A DNA stretch of 64,000 nt from Methylocystis heyeri (lineage in GTDB: Bacteria; Pseudomonadota; Alphaproteobacteria; Rhizobiales; Beijerinckiaceae): contig NZ_CP046052.1 of assembly GCF_004802635.2 (NCBI RefSeq), positions 3,387,501 to 3,451,500 on the forward strand, in the 5' to 3' direction. Positions 52,369-60,799 of this stretch are shown here, one piece after another. The translations under genes were made by a program, and so were the position numbers. Within the stretch, counting starts at the first letter, position 1. Each line of letters starts with the position of its first letter. Under the pieces are notes generated by a model. That model had not been told where the DNA came from and made no database searches. It was given only the letters and a program-made list of their open reading frames with translations.

Positions 52369-53451
52369 CTATTTGAGCACGAATTCGATGCTTTGCGCAC
52401 GGCCGCCGCCGCCGGGAGCCTCCGGCTCCGCGCCACGGACCGCGGTCGAGAGGCGCCCGCTCGCGATGCCTTCGGCGATCAGATATTGCGCCAGCCTTTC
52501 GGCGCGGCGCCGGGCGAGGCCGCGGCTTTCCTCGGCATTGCGGTCGGCGCGGACCACGATCTCCGCCTTGGCCTCGGGGCATCGCTGCAACAGCTCCGCT
52601 ATGCGATCGAGCGTCTCGGCCGCGGCGCGATGAACGGCCGTTCCTCGCCCGCGGAACTCGATTCTCTGCAAGGCCTGTTCCGCCTCGATGGCGCCCTGGC
52701 AGGCGGGAAGGTCGAGCGGGCCGGAAGACGGCAGGCGGGCAAGGAGGGTTTTCGCAGCTTTCGACCTTTCCGCAGGTGTCTTGGCGGCGTCGGCCGCGCC
52801 GGTCCCGCCTTGATCGCCTTTCGCCGGCAGATCGGCCTTTTCTTCGTTTGCAGGGGCCGAATTCGCCGGCGGGAGATTTTCGGGCCCGGGGCCCGCCTGC
52901 GGCTTCTCTCCGAACACCCAGTCCGTGCCCTGGACCAGACGAACGCCGTCGACCTTGGCTATTTCGGCGGCAAGCGCGGCGCGGTCGGCTGCGCTGCTCG
53001 GCAGCAGGACGTCGCGCCCGTCGACGAGGAGGTTTTTGGGATCGCCCCCGGCTTTGGCGACCGCCGCCTCCACCGACTGTCTCAACCCGGCTTCGAGCCG
53101 CGGCATCCCGAACATGTTCCCCGCCCACCACAGCATGACGCAAGGGGCGAGCCCGAGAGCCCAGTTCCTGTGCTCGCGCAGCGATCCATGACGGGCGAGA
53201 ACGCCCGCGACCGCCCCGGCGATGAAGCTCGCGAAAGAAGCGAGGCCGGTCTCGAGCCAGACGCCGGCCCGGCCGCCGAGGACTGAAAGGAGCGCGAGCG
53301 CCAGTCCGACGCCGAAGGCGAGGGCGAACCAGCCCAGCCAGGGCGAGATTTTCCTGCGCTTCTCGGCTTCTTTGGCCAGAAGACCATTGGTGAGGCCGAT
53401 GACGAAGATCGCGAACAGCCAGAACCAGTAATGCGAAATATAAAAGACCAT
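52369..53451 (-). CDS. OmpA-family envelope protein with N-terminal membrane region
   Basis: The 360-residue product starts with three or four hydrophobic helices within about 1-105 (MVFYISHYWFWLFAIFVIGL onward). A BON-like segment follows (about 120-160, VEAAVAKAGGDPKNLLVDGRD), then a Pro/Ala/Glu-rich linker and a C-terminal OmpA/MotB peptidoglycan-binding domain (about 250-360, TLDRIAELLQRCPEAKAEIVVRADRN, GLARRRAERLAQYLI). It should sit in the inner membrane and reach the cell wall. ATG 53451 is preferred over GTG 53460. It precedes glgP by 93 bases but is functionally unrelated. Confidence 0.85.
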   Translation of the reverse strand: MVFYISHYWFWLFAIFVIGLTNGLLAKEAEKRRKISPWLGWFALAFGVGLALALLSVLGGRAGVWLETGLASFASFIAGAVAGVLARHGSLREHRNWALGLAPCVMLWWAGNMFGMPRLEAGLRQSVEAAVAKAGGDPKNLLVDGRDVLLPSSAADRAALAAEIAKVDGVRLVQGTDWVFGEKPQAGPGPENLPPANSAPANEEKADLPAKGDQGGTGAADAAKTPAERSKAAKTLLARLPSSGPLDLPACQGAIEAEQALQRIEFRGRGTAVHRAAAETLDRIAELLQRCPEAKAEIVVRADRNAEESRGLARRRAERLAQYLIAEGIASGRLSTAVRGAEPEAPGGGGRAQSIEFVLK

Positions 53452-53469
53452 GAGGCCCACCCTGGACTA

Positions 53470-53484
53470 GAGCGCATCGCGCTC
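53470..53484 (-). terminator. Short hairpin after dnaN
   Basis: GAGCGC and GCGCTC pair around three bases, about 50 bases past the leftward dnaN stop. There is no T-run. The preceding CTAG suggests it is the end of a dispersed repeat remnant. Confidence 0.3.
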
Positions 53485-53535
53485 CAAGCCTTTAATCCGG
53501 CGCGATTCATGTGGCCCTGGCGTGGCGGGCGGGGG

Positions 53536-54654
53536 CTACACCCGCATCGGCATCAGGACATAAAGCGCATTCGCCCCGTCGCGGTCCTGGATCAGCGTCG
53601 GCGAACCGGGATCGGCGAGCAGGAACAGCGCCGTGTCGCTGTCGAGCTGATTCACGATATCCAGCAGGTAGCGGGAGCTGAAGCCGATGTCGATCGGCGG
53701 CGCGTCGTAATCGGCTTCGAGCTCCTCCACCGCCGAGCCCGAATCCGGGTTGGTGACGGAGAGCACCAGCTTGCCTTCCGACAGGGCGAGCTTCACCGCG
53801 CGTCCACGCTCGGAGGATATCGTGGAGACGCGGTCGACGGCGTTCTTGAACGCGTCGCGCTCGACCGTGAGGCGCTTGTCGTTGCCGGCCGGAATGACGC
53901 GGCTGTAATCGGGAAAAGTGCCGTCGATCAGCTTGGTGGTCAGCAGCGCCTCGCCGAAAGCGAAACGCATCTTGTTGGTCGAAAGCTCGATCACGACGTC
54001 GCTTTGGGCGTCCTCGATGAGCTTCTGAATCTCCGCGACCGCCTTGCGCGGGACGATGACGCCCGGCATTCCGGCGGAGCCCGGGGGCGCCGGAAGCTCC
54101 AGCCGCGCCAGTCGATGCCCGTCGGTGGCGACGGCGCGCAGCAAAGCCCGGCCTTCGACCTCGGCGACATGCATGAAGATGCCGTTGAGGTAATAGCGCG
54201 TCTCCTCGCTCGAAATGGCGAACTGGGTCTTTTCGATCAATCGCTTGAGATCGGCGGGCGGCAGCGAGAACTTGTGGCTGAACTCTCCCGACGTGACGTC
54301 GGGGAAGTCGCTCTGCGGCAGAGTCTGGAGGTTGAAGCGCGAGCGCCCCGATCGCAGCGTGAGCTGGCCCTGCTCGCCGGTCTCATCCAGCGAGACCTGC
54401 GCGCCTTCGGGCAATTTGCGCACGATGTCGTAGAGCGTATGGGCGGGCAGCGTGGTCGCGCCGGGCTGCCCCACTTCGGCTGGCGCCCTTTCCGTGATCT
54501 CGAGGTCGAGGTCGGTCGCCTTGAGCAGCAGGCCGTCGGGGGTCGCCTCGATGAGCACATTGGCCAGGATCGGTATGGTGGTGCGCCGCTCGACAACCCG
54601 GTGAACATGGCCCAGGGCCCGCAGCAGCGCCGCTCTCTCGATCGTGACCTTCAT
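53536..54654 (-). CDS. dnaN: DNA polymerase III beta subunit (sliding clamp)
   Basis: DnaN forms the ring that holds replicative polymerase on DNA. The 372-residue product (from ATG 54654, MKVTIERAALLRALGHVHRVVERR) shows the three clamp domains and the conserved LKATDLDLEI, FAISSEETRYYLNGIFMH, VATDGHRLA and the C-terminal YVLMPMR that binds partner proteins. The longer frame to 54771 has no similarity. dnaA and recF are not next to it, unlike the classical origin-proximal order. A possible LexA-type site lies about 120 bases upstream. Confidence 0.98.
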   Translation of the reverse strand: MKVTIERAALLRALGHVHRVVERRTTIPILANVLIEATPDGLLLKATDLDLEITERAPAEVGQPGATTLPAHTLYDIVRKLPEGAQVSLDETGEQGQLTLRSGRSRFNLQTLPQSDFPDVTSGEFSHKFSLPPADLKRLIEKTQFAISSEETRYYLNGIFMHVAEVEGRALLRAVATDGHRLARLELPAPPGSAGMPGVIVPRKAVAEIQKLIEDAQSDVVIELSTNKMRFAFGEALLTTKLIDGTFPDYSRVIPAGNDKRLTVERDAFKNAVDRVSTISSERGRAVKLALSEGKLVLSVTNPDSGSAVEELEADYDAPPIDIGFSSRYLLDIVNQLDSDTALFLLADPGSPTLIQDRDGANALYVLMPMRV

Positions 54655-54771
54655 GGAGGGAAATTCCGCCCTTGCTGTTGTGGCGGTTCGCGCCCGCCGG
54701 GGGGCGCGAGTTTGGCCCGGAGCCGCTGGGAGCGCAAGGGGTTGGTTCGCCAGGAGGCCCCAAATCTGCAA

Positions 54772-54786
54772 GAACGCGAGGCGAAC
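54772..54786 (-). promoter_or_regulatory. Possible alphaproteobacterial LexA box upstream of dnaN
   Basis: Read leftward this is GTTC-GCCTCGC-GTTC, the GTTCN7GTTC direct repeat bound by alphaproteobacterial LexA. A match of this length is expected about twice by chance in the window, so this is only a lead. Confidence 0.25.
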
Positions 54787-54908
54787 GCAGCCCCTGCGCG
54801 CTTAACCGACCCTTAAAAAGACACCGTTACTTTTTAGCGATCCGCTCGAATTCGGCAGGGCGCGGGAGCGGCGCCCGGGCGCTTCACAAACGCGAAAGCA
54901 TCTCCAGG

Positions 54909-57152
54909 ATGGCCCGCAAGGACAAAGGCCGCGATGCGCCTCCCGAGGAGGAGGACTTCGGCGATCTGCGCGCCGAGCGCCGCGAGAAAGGCGGCAAGCC
55001 GGCCAAAACCGCAAAAAAACCCGCGCGCGAGGAAGGACTCGGCGACGAACCCGCGCGCAAGAAGCCCGCTCCCGCCAAAAAACCCCGCTCGGGATCGCTT
55101 CTGGGCGGCCTGATCTATTGGGGCATGGTGCTGAGCCTTTGGGGCGCGATCGGCGCGGCCGGCCTCGCGCTCTATTACGGCGCCCAGCTTCCGCCCATCG
55201 ACCAGCTCGCCATCCCGAAGCGTCCTCCGAACATCGCCATTCTGGCGGCGGACGGCGAGCTCCTGGCCAATCGCGGCGACACCGGCGGCGCGGCCATACG
55301 CCTTTCCGAACTGCCGCCCTATCTGCCCAAGGCCTTCATCGCGATCGAGGACCGCAGGTTTTATTCGCATTGGGGCGTCGATCCGGTCGGCGTTCTCCGC
55401 GCCCTCGCCCGCAACGTCCTCGGACGGGGCGGAATGCAGGGCGGCTCCACGCTGACGCAGCAGCTCGCCAAGAATCTGTTCCTCACCCAGGAGCGGACGA
55501 TCTCCCGCAAGATGCAGGAGGCGATCCTCGCCCTTTGGTTGGAGCACAAATATTCCAAGGACCAGATCCTCGAGCTCTATCTCAACCGGGTCTATTTCGG
55601 CTCCGGCGCCTATGGGGTCGAAGCCGCCGCCCGGCGCTATTACGGGCATGGCGCGCGCAATGTGACCCTGGCCGAGGCCGCCGTCCTGGCCGGGCTGATG
55701 AAGGCGCCGAGCAAGCTCGCGCCCGACCGCAATCCCGAGGGCGCTTCCGAGCGCGCCGCGCAGGTCATCACCGCCATGGCCCAGGAGGGACATATCACCG
55801 AGGCGATGGCCAAGCTCGCATTGGCCAATCCGGCCCGCACCCATCGCGACAACGGCGCGGGTTCGATCAATTACGCCGCCGATTACGTGATGGACCTGCT
55901 CGACGACACCATCGGGGCGATCGACCAGGACCTCGTCGTCACCACCACGCTCAGCCGCGCTCTCCAGAACGCCGCCGAGCGAGCCCTGACCGAAGAGCTG
56001 GACCGCAAGGGGTCCAAATTCGGCGTCTCCCAGGGAGCCATCGTCGCCATCGATCCCAACGGCGCCGTCAAGGCGCTCGTAGGCGGGCGCGATTACGCCG
56101 AGAGCCAGTTCAACCGCGCCACGGCGGCGAAGCGCCAGCCCGGTTCTTCCTTCAAGCCTTTTGTGTATCTCACCGGCCTCGAACGCGGCATGACGCCGGA
56201 CACCGTGCGCGAGGACGGGCCTCTCAACGTCAAAGGCTGGCAGCCCGAGAACTACAGCCACGAATATTTCGGTCCGGTGACGCTGACGAGAGCGCTCTCG
56301 CTTTCGCTCAACACCGTCGCGGTGCGGGTCGGCCTCGAAGTGGGGCCGAAAGCCGTGGCGCATACCGCGCATCGGCTCGGCGTCCAGTCGGAACTGCAGC
56401 CCAACGCTTCGCTGGCGCTCGGGACCTCGGAAGTGACCCCTCTGGAGCTGGTCACGGCCTACGCCCCCTTCGCCAACGGCGGGATCGGGGTGCAGGCCCA
56501 TGTCATCACGCGGGTGCGCACCGCCGACGGCAAGCAGCTCTATGCGCGCAAGGGCTCCTCCAACGGCCGCGTGATCGAACCCCAGTTCGTCGCGATGATG
56601 AACAGCATGATGGAGGAGACCCTGCTCACCGGAACCGCGCGCAAGGCGGAGCTGCCGGGGTGGCAGGCCGCAGGCAAGACCGGCACCAGCCAGGATTTCC
56701 GCGACGCCTGGTTCGTCGGCTACACCAGCCGCCTCGTCGCCGGGGTTTGGCTCGGCAACGACGACAACTCCCCCACCAAAAAGGCCTCGGGCGGCAATCT
56801 GCCGGTGGAGATCTGGAGCCGCTTCATGACTGCGGCTCATCAGGGCGCGACGCCCGCCGCTTTGCCGTCGGGGACCTGGCGCTCGCCGGCGCCTCTCCCC
56901 GAACCCGCGCAGGTCGCCGACGCAGTTCTCGGATTGTTCGGCGTTTCGCCGTCGGCGCCGCAGCGGGTGCGGCAGCCCGCCGCCCCGCCGCCGCCCGCCG
57001 GCGCGAAACCGGCCGTGCATGGGCTGGAGACGCTGCTGCCGCCCGGGGAGATTCCGCCCCCCGGCGCAAGACGCGCGGATCGCAAGCCCGCTCAGGGCCC
57101 AGCGGACCAGGACAACCGCAACTTTCTGGAAAAACTGTTCGGCGGCGGCTGA
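54909..57152 (+). CDS. Class A penicillin-binding protein 1A
   Basis: This bifunctional peptidoglycan synthase has 747 residues from the chosen ATG. A very charged Lys/Ala/Pro cytoplasmic tail (1-60) leads to one membrane helix (about 65-88). The glycosyltransferase-51 domain follows (EDRRFYSHWGVDP with the catalytic Glu, GGSTLTQQLAKNLFLT, ARRYYGH). The transpeptidase has nucleophile Ser413 in PGSSFKPF, SLN in LSLSLNTVAV and Lys590 in GKTGTSQD. A Pro-rich tail ends it. The divergent neighbour is dnaN. An upstream start at 54672 would add unlike sequence. Confidence 0.93.
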   Translation: MARKDKGRDAPPEEEDFGDLRAERREKGGKPAKTAKKPAREEGLGDEPARKKPAPAKKPRSGSLLGGLIYWGMVLSLWGAIGAAGLALYYGAQLPPIDQLAIPKRPPNIAILAADGELLANRGDTGGAAIRLSELPPYLPKAFIAIEDRRFYSHWGVDPVGVLRALARNVLGRGGMQGGSTLTQQLAKNLFLTQERTISRKMQEAILALWLEHKYSKDQILELYLNRVYFGSGAYGVEAAARRYYGHGARNVTLAEAAVLAGLMKAPSKLAPDRNPEGASERAAQVITAMAQEGHITEAMAKLALANPARTHRDNGAGSINYAADYVMDLLDDTIGAIDQDLVVTTTLSRALQNAAERALTEELDRKGSKFGVSQGAIVAIDPNGAVKALVGGRDYAESQFNRATAAKRQPGSSFKPFVYLTGLERGMTPDTVREDGPLNVKGWQPENYSHEYFGPVTLTRALSLSLNTVAVRVGLEVGPKAVAHTAHRLGVQSELQPNASLALGTSEVTPLELVTAYAPFANGGIGVQAHVITRVRTADGKQLYARKGSSNGRVIEPQFVAMMNSMMEETLLTGTARKAELPGWQAAGKTGTSQDFRDAWFVGYTSRLVAGVWLGNDDNSPTKKASGGNLPVEIWSRFMTAAHQGATPAALPSGTWRSPAPLPEPAQVADAVLGLFGVSPSAPQRVRQPAAPPPPAGAKPAVHGLETLLPPGEIPPPGARRADRKPAQGPADQDNRNFLEKLFGGG

Positions 57153-57257
57153 AGCGGGCCACCCGCCAACGGCCATAATTTAGGAGTTTTCTTGGGTTAG
57201 GAGCCGCAGAAGAGAACGCGACCCCCAGGAAGACGCAAGCAAACGAAGGGCAGAACA

Positions 57258-58280
57258 ATGAGCTTGCCGCTCGATCAGGAAAAACTCTTCGCGAGTCTGG
57301 AGGAGCTCGAAAAACGGCTGCGCCGTGCGCAGGCCGCGAACGAGGCCGAATTCGCGAACGAACCCCTCGCGATCGAGCCCGCGCCGCCGCCCTACGCCCC
57401 CGCTCCGCCGGATATGGTCCCGGAGCGCGCAAATGCGCCCGGCGGCGACGCCCAACCGGATTACGGCCTCGAGGAGCGAGAGGACAAACGAAAACTCATC
57501 CTCGCCGCTTCCGCGCTGGTCATGGTGCTGTTCGTCGGCGCGCTCGGCGCGACCTTCGCCTATTGGACGCCGACCGCTCCCGCGCCGGTCGCGGCGGAGC
57601 AGGAGCCCTCTTCCGCTCCGGTCGCCGCCGCTCCCCCTCCCGCAGAGGTTTTTCCGCCCGAGGAGGACCTGCCCGTCCCGTCTTCCGCCAGACCGGCCCC
57701 CGTCCAGCCCCGGCAGGCCGCGCTCGACGAGGCCCCGCCGTCGCCCCCGCCGGCCGAGCGCGCCGTCGAAGCTCCTCCCGCCGCGCGCCCCGTCGCTCCG
57801 ATAGAGCCGGCCAAGACGGCAGAGCCGGCCAAACCCGCGGCTCAGCCTCCGGCGGCTTCCCTTCAAGAGCCGCCCCAACCTGCGCCCGCGGCCCCGCCCG
57901 CGCCCTCCCAGACCGTCACCATTCTGCCGGACGGCTCGCTCGCGCCGAAGGGTTCGGCGCAGTCGCAGGATTCCGCCCTTGCGGCCCCGGCCGCGCCGGT
58001 TGCTCCGCAACCGCCGCAGGGCCTGTCGCAAACCGATCCTGCCGCCCCCAAGCCATTGACGCCGGAGCAAAAAGCCAAAATCGCCAAGAAAAAGGCTGCA
58101 GCCAAGGCCAAAGCCGCCGCCGCCAAGGCCCAGGCCGCCGCCGCGGAACGCGCGTCCGCCGAGCCGCCGACGGTCCTTCCCGCCCCGGCGCAACGCTCGG
58201 ACGACGGCATTTTTCAAGGTGCGCAGCGCGCTCTCGGCTCGGTCGGCGGCGCCGTCAAAAAGCTGATCGGAGGGGAGTGA
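57258..58280 (+). CDS. Pro/Ala-rich single-pass membrane protein
   Basis: The 340-residue protein has an N-terminal cytoplasmic part with a short coiled segment (EKLFASLEELEKRLRRAQAA). One membrane helix lies at about 79-102 (LILAASALVMVLFVGALGATF). A long, low-complexity periplasmic region of Pro, Ala and later Lys follows, ending in GGAVKKLIGGE. The lysine run at about 272-300 looks like an extended helix. I recognise no domain. The composition resembles TonB- or TolA-like wall-spanning linkers, and its place behind PBP1A hints at an envelope role. GAAGGG lies before the ATG. Confidence 0.65.
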   Translation: MSLPLDQEKLFASLEELEKRLRRAQAANEAEFANEPLAIEPAPPPYAPAPPDMVPERANAPGGDAQPDYGLEEREDKRKLILAASALVMVLFVGALGATFAYWTPTAPAPVAAEQEPSSAPVAAAPPPAEVFPPEEDLPVPSSARPAPVQPRQAALDEAPPSPPPAERAVEAPPAARPVAPIEPAKTAEPAKPAAQPPAASLQEPPQPAPAAPPAPSQTVTILPDGSLAPKGSAQSQDSALAAPAAPVAPQPPQGLSQTDPAAPKPLTPEQKAKIAKKKAAAKAKAAAAKAQAAAAERASAEPPTVLPAPAQRSDDGIFQGAQRALGSVGGAVKKLIGGE

Positions 58281-58663
58281 GCGCAAAAGCTCACCTCCGG
58301 CCCTCAGCGCCTTCGGCGTTAGCCGTCAGGGCCGTCTCCGGCGTTAAACCGCCGGCGCCGCGCGGGTCCGGCTGAACACCTTCTTCAATCTACACGAACG
58401 AGATGAACCAAAGGGATTTGGACCGCTTCATCTCCAACGCCCGCCCGCTCTGGAGAGAACAGGAGCGCGCGAAGATTTGCGCCTTTCGCTTCCTTGCGAG
58501 CAAACTGCACGCTCGGCCGGAGAGCGATCCTGATCGAAGCTATAAATCTCGTTCTTTGCAGTAATACCGCCAATAAATTTTCGGTCGTCATCGCAAAGCT
58601 TGATTTATCTGCGCACGACGCCAGTTTACCGCCCATGCAAACGTATGGACCCGGAGAATAAAG
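58281..58663. other. Intergenic region before the DUF1328 gene
   Basis: No gene is supported. Near the left end GGCCCT and AGGGCC flank an inner CGCC-TTC-GGCG hairpin, a possible terminator for the Pro/Ala-rich gene. A more AT-rich part just before 58664 probably carries the promoter of the small stress-type genes; no extracytoplasmic sigma-factor motif could be confirmed. Confidence 0.45.
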
Positions 58664-58840
58664 ATGGGCAACCTTCTTTATTACGCGATCGTCTTTCTGG
58701 TGATTGCGATTGTCGCCGCCATTTTCGGATTCGGAGGCGTTGCGGGCACGGCGATGGAAGGCGCCCGCATCCTGTTCTGGGTCGCGATTATTCTTTTCAT
58801 CGTGTCTGCGGTGGTCGGCGCCGTCCAGCGGCCGTGGTGA
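58664..58840 (+). CDS. DUF1328 small membrane protein
   Basis: The 58-residue product (MGNLLYYAIVFLVIAIVAAI, then GFGGVAGTAMEGARILFWV) has the two hydrophobic segments and the FGFGG/GTA core of DUF1328/YtjA proteins. Such proteins are widespread and often belong to general-stress regulons, with unknown activity. GGAG lies before the ATG. A CsbD gene follows after 54 bases. Confidence 0.88.
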   Translation: MGNLLYYAIVFLVIAIVAAIFGFGGVAGTAMEGARILFWVAIILFIVSAVVGAVQRPW

Positions 58841-58894
58841 AAGCCGCCGGGGCGGACAGCCTTGTGCGGGCGACTGGATGCAAAGGAGAGTGCA

Positions 58895-59092
58895 ATGAAC
58901 TGGGATCAGATGGAAGGCAACTGGAAGCAGTTCACCGGCAAGATCAAGGAGCAATGGGGCAAGCTGACCGACGACGACCTGACCAGGATATCCGGAAACC
59001 GCGAGCAGCTGGAAGGTAAAATCCAGGAACGCTACGGGATGACCAAGGACCAGGCCAAGAAACAGGTCGACGAGTTCATGACCCGGCACTAG
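58895..59092 (+). CDS. CsbD family stress protein
   Basis: The 65-residue product shows the family core MNWDQMEGNWKQFTGKIKEQ and GKIQERYGMTKDQAKKQVDEF. CsbD-like proteins accumulate in general stress in many bacteria but have no defined function. AAAGGAGAG precedes the ATG. The TAG stop codon shares its last two bases with the first bases of a dispersed 101-bp repeat. Confidence 0.92.
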   Translation: MNWDQMEGNWKQFTGKIKEQWGKLTDDDLTRISGNREQLEGKIQERYGMTKDQAKKQVDEFMTRH

Positions 59093-59191
59093 AGCGTTTC
59101 CAGCCCAAGTGGACGCCGGTTCGGCGTAAGAAACGCGTTGACGCAAAAACTCAGAGTGTTTTCAAGTTTCCGTCAAGCATGAAAACACTCT
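59091..59191 (+). repeat. Dispersed 101-bp palindromic repeat, second copy
   Basis: It is closely related to 13792-13891 in opposite orientation (AGAGCGTTTCCAGCC, GGTTCGGCG, AAACGCGTT). The 3' part AGAGTGTTTTCA (59153-59164) pairs perfectly over 12 bp with TGAAAACACTCT (59180-59191). It starts within the csbD stop codon and can end its transcript. Confidence 0.8.
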
Positions 59192-59290
59192 GGAGTTTCA
59201 ATTCAGGTGGAAACGCCTGACGACCTTGGAAAAAGCGGCCGGCGGCGGCGTCGGCCGCTCGCGTTTGGATTCGAGCATTCCGGAGGGCGA

Positions 59291-59376
59291 CCAAAAACCG
59301 CTGCGCACTTTTCGGGAACACGCTTCACGGCGCATGTTCTTATCCAAAAACCGCTGCGCACTTTTCGGGAACATGC
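59291..59376. repeat. 45-bp interspersed palindromes, two tandem copies
   Basis: 59332-59376 is a full copy (GCATGTTC to GGGAACATGC) and 59291-59323 a copy lacking the left arm. Both share AAAAACCGCTGCGCACTTTT with the copies behind ispG. The array stops one base before the CHAD gene's stop codon. Confidence 0.8.
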
Positions 59377-59377
59377 G

Positions 59378-60387
59378 CTAACGCCAGAACGGCTCGAGCT
59401 TCTTCAGCCGGCGCGAGGCCTCCAGCGCCGGGCTTTCGCCGAGCGCCGCCGCCGCCGCGCTCCATCCCCGCAAATACCAAACCGCCCGGGCGGTCTCCGC
59501 AGTCTCGACTTCGCCCAATAGTCTCGAGGCCGTGGCCCTGTCGTTCTCCTGGCCGAGCAGATCCTGGGCTACGGCGAGTCCGACCAGATAGGCCCTGGCG
59601 CCTTTCTTTGCGAAGAGGCTCTGGAAAAACTCCGCGGCGTAGCGGGTTTGTTTCAGGGCCTTGCGCGCCTCATGGCGCCGCTCGGGCGTCGATCGCTCCA
59701 GCCCCTCGCATTTCCTGCCGGCGCGCCGATGCAGACGGGTAAGAGCCGCGACGGCGAAGATCCGGGCCGAGCCCCGGGCATTGCAGCCCTCGATGGCGTC
59801 GCGCCAGGGACGCTGCGCGAGAATCTTGCGCAGATCGCAGGCAAATTCGGCGACGGCCGACGGCGCCAGCGCGGCGCGGGCGATCTCCCTTTCCCGACGG
59901 CGGCGCAGTTCGACGGCGTCGAGCAGAGCGGCGAAACCGGGCTCCATGGGCCGGCCGTCGTCCAAACGACGTTCGAGGCTCTCGCGGAAAACATCCCAGT
60001 CCCGCCCTTCGGCCAAAAAAAAAAACCGGCGATCGTTTTCGCGCGGGCGGCGATCTCGTCGAGGCCTTCGACGCAGGCTTCGCGTCGCAGCAGAGAGAGA
60101 AAGGCGCGCAGCCGCCGCAGAGACACGCGCAGCTGGCGAAGAGCTTCGGCGTCGCCGATTCTGTGGAGCAGCGGCGCATTGGCCGCAAAATGATCGATGC
60201 AGGAGGAAAGCGCGGCGGAAAGAGCGTCGTCGAGCGCGACGCCCGGATCGAGCGCCACCCGGCGCGCCTTCACGGCGCCTTTCTGCTTTTCCGGCGCGCA
60301 GCAAGGACCATTGTCGGCGACGAGGCGGAGCCTCGGCCGCCCCGTCGTCGGTCCCTCCGCGGGAGAGAAGCCAGATGGGCGATCCAT
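59378..60387 (-). pseudogene. CHAD-domain protein, frameshifted in an 11-base homopolymer
   Basis: The N-terminal part (from ATG 60387, MDRPSGFSPAEGPTT) carries the CHAD histidine helix LHRIGDAEALRQLRVSLRRLRAFLSLLR. The C-terminal part in another frame carries the second helical half (RHEARKALKQTRYAAEFFQSLF). The two frames meet at a run of 11 A (60015-60025; 11 T in the coding sense), where 9 or 12 bases would restore one 330-residue-class protein. CHAD domains bind polyphosphate. It may be a true pseudogene, a slippage-controlled gene or a sequencing artefact. A strong PPK2 gene elsewhere in the window gives it a plausible partner. Confidence 0.75.
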
Positions 60388-60485
60388 GAACGCTGTTCCT
60401 GCGCTATAGCCGGTCGGGGCTATTTCGCCCGCCGGGCCCCCCGAGGTCAAGCAGGCGATAAGCGTTATGGTTTCCCGCGTGAGAC

Positions 60486-60723
60486 GACACTTTGCGCAGG
60501 GCGATCGGGTGGAGGGCTGTTACCCTACTCTTGGGGGCTATCGGGGTCACACATCTTCAAAATCGCCAGCCTCGTCATGACCCGGGCCGGCGCCGGCCCA
60601 GATCGATTGGGTGACGGGCGCTATCCCTCCCCTTGACGGGGAGGGTCGCCGCGACAGCGGCGGGGTGGGGTGCCCCACATCGAAAGGTTCCGTCCTTCAC
60701 CCGATTGCCCTGACACTTTGCGC
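60486..60723. mobile_element. MITE-like element with inverted ends and 12-bp flanking direct repeats
   Basis: The core 60498-60711 (214 bp) has 18-bp ends that are inverted copies: AGGGCGATCGGGTGGAGG on the left and, read inward, AGGGCAATCGGGTGAAGG on the right. It is flanked on both sides by the identical 12-mer GACACTTTGCGC (60486-60497 and 60712-60723). Inside, CCCTCCCC/GGGGAGGG (60625-60645) and CGCCGC/GCGGCG (60647-60662) form consecutive hairpins. It has no coding capacity. Confidence 0.6.
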
Positions 60724-60799
60724 GCAAACGCTTTCGCGCCGCGGCGCCCTCTGCGATGATGCGGTCGCCGCCTTCAAGCGATTCCCTAAGAGAGCCCCC

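Noticed and set aside
54834-57176. Leftward open frame of 780 codons opposite PBP1A
   Set aside because: PBP1A has every catalytic motif on the rightward strand, and this frame has none.
58385-59146. Leftward open frame of 253 codons opposite DUF1328 and csbD
   Set aside because: The two short rightward genes have family matches and ribosome-binding sites; this frame has neither.
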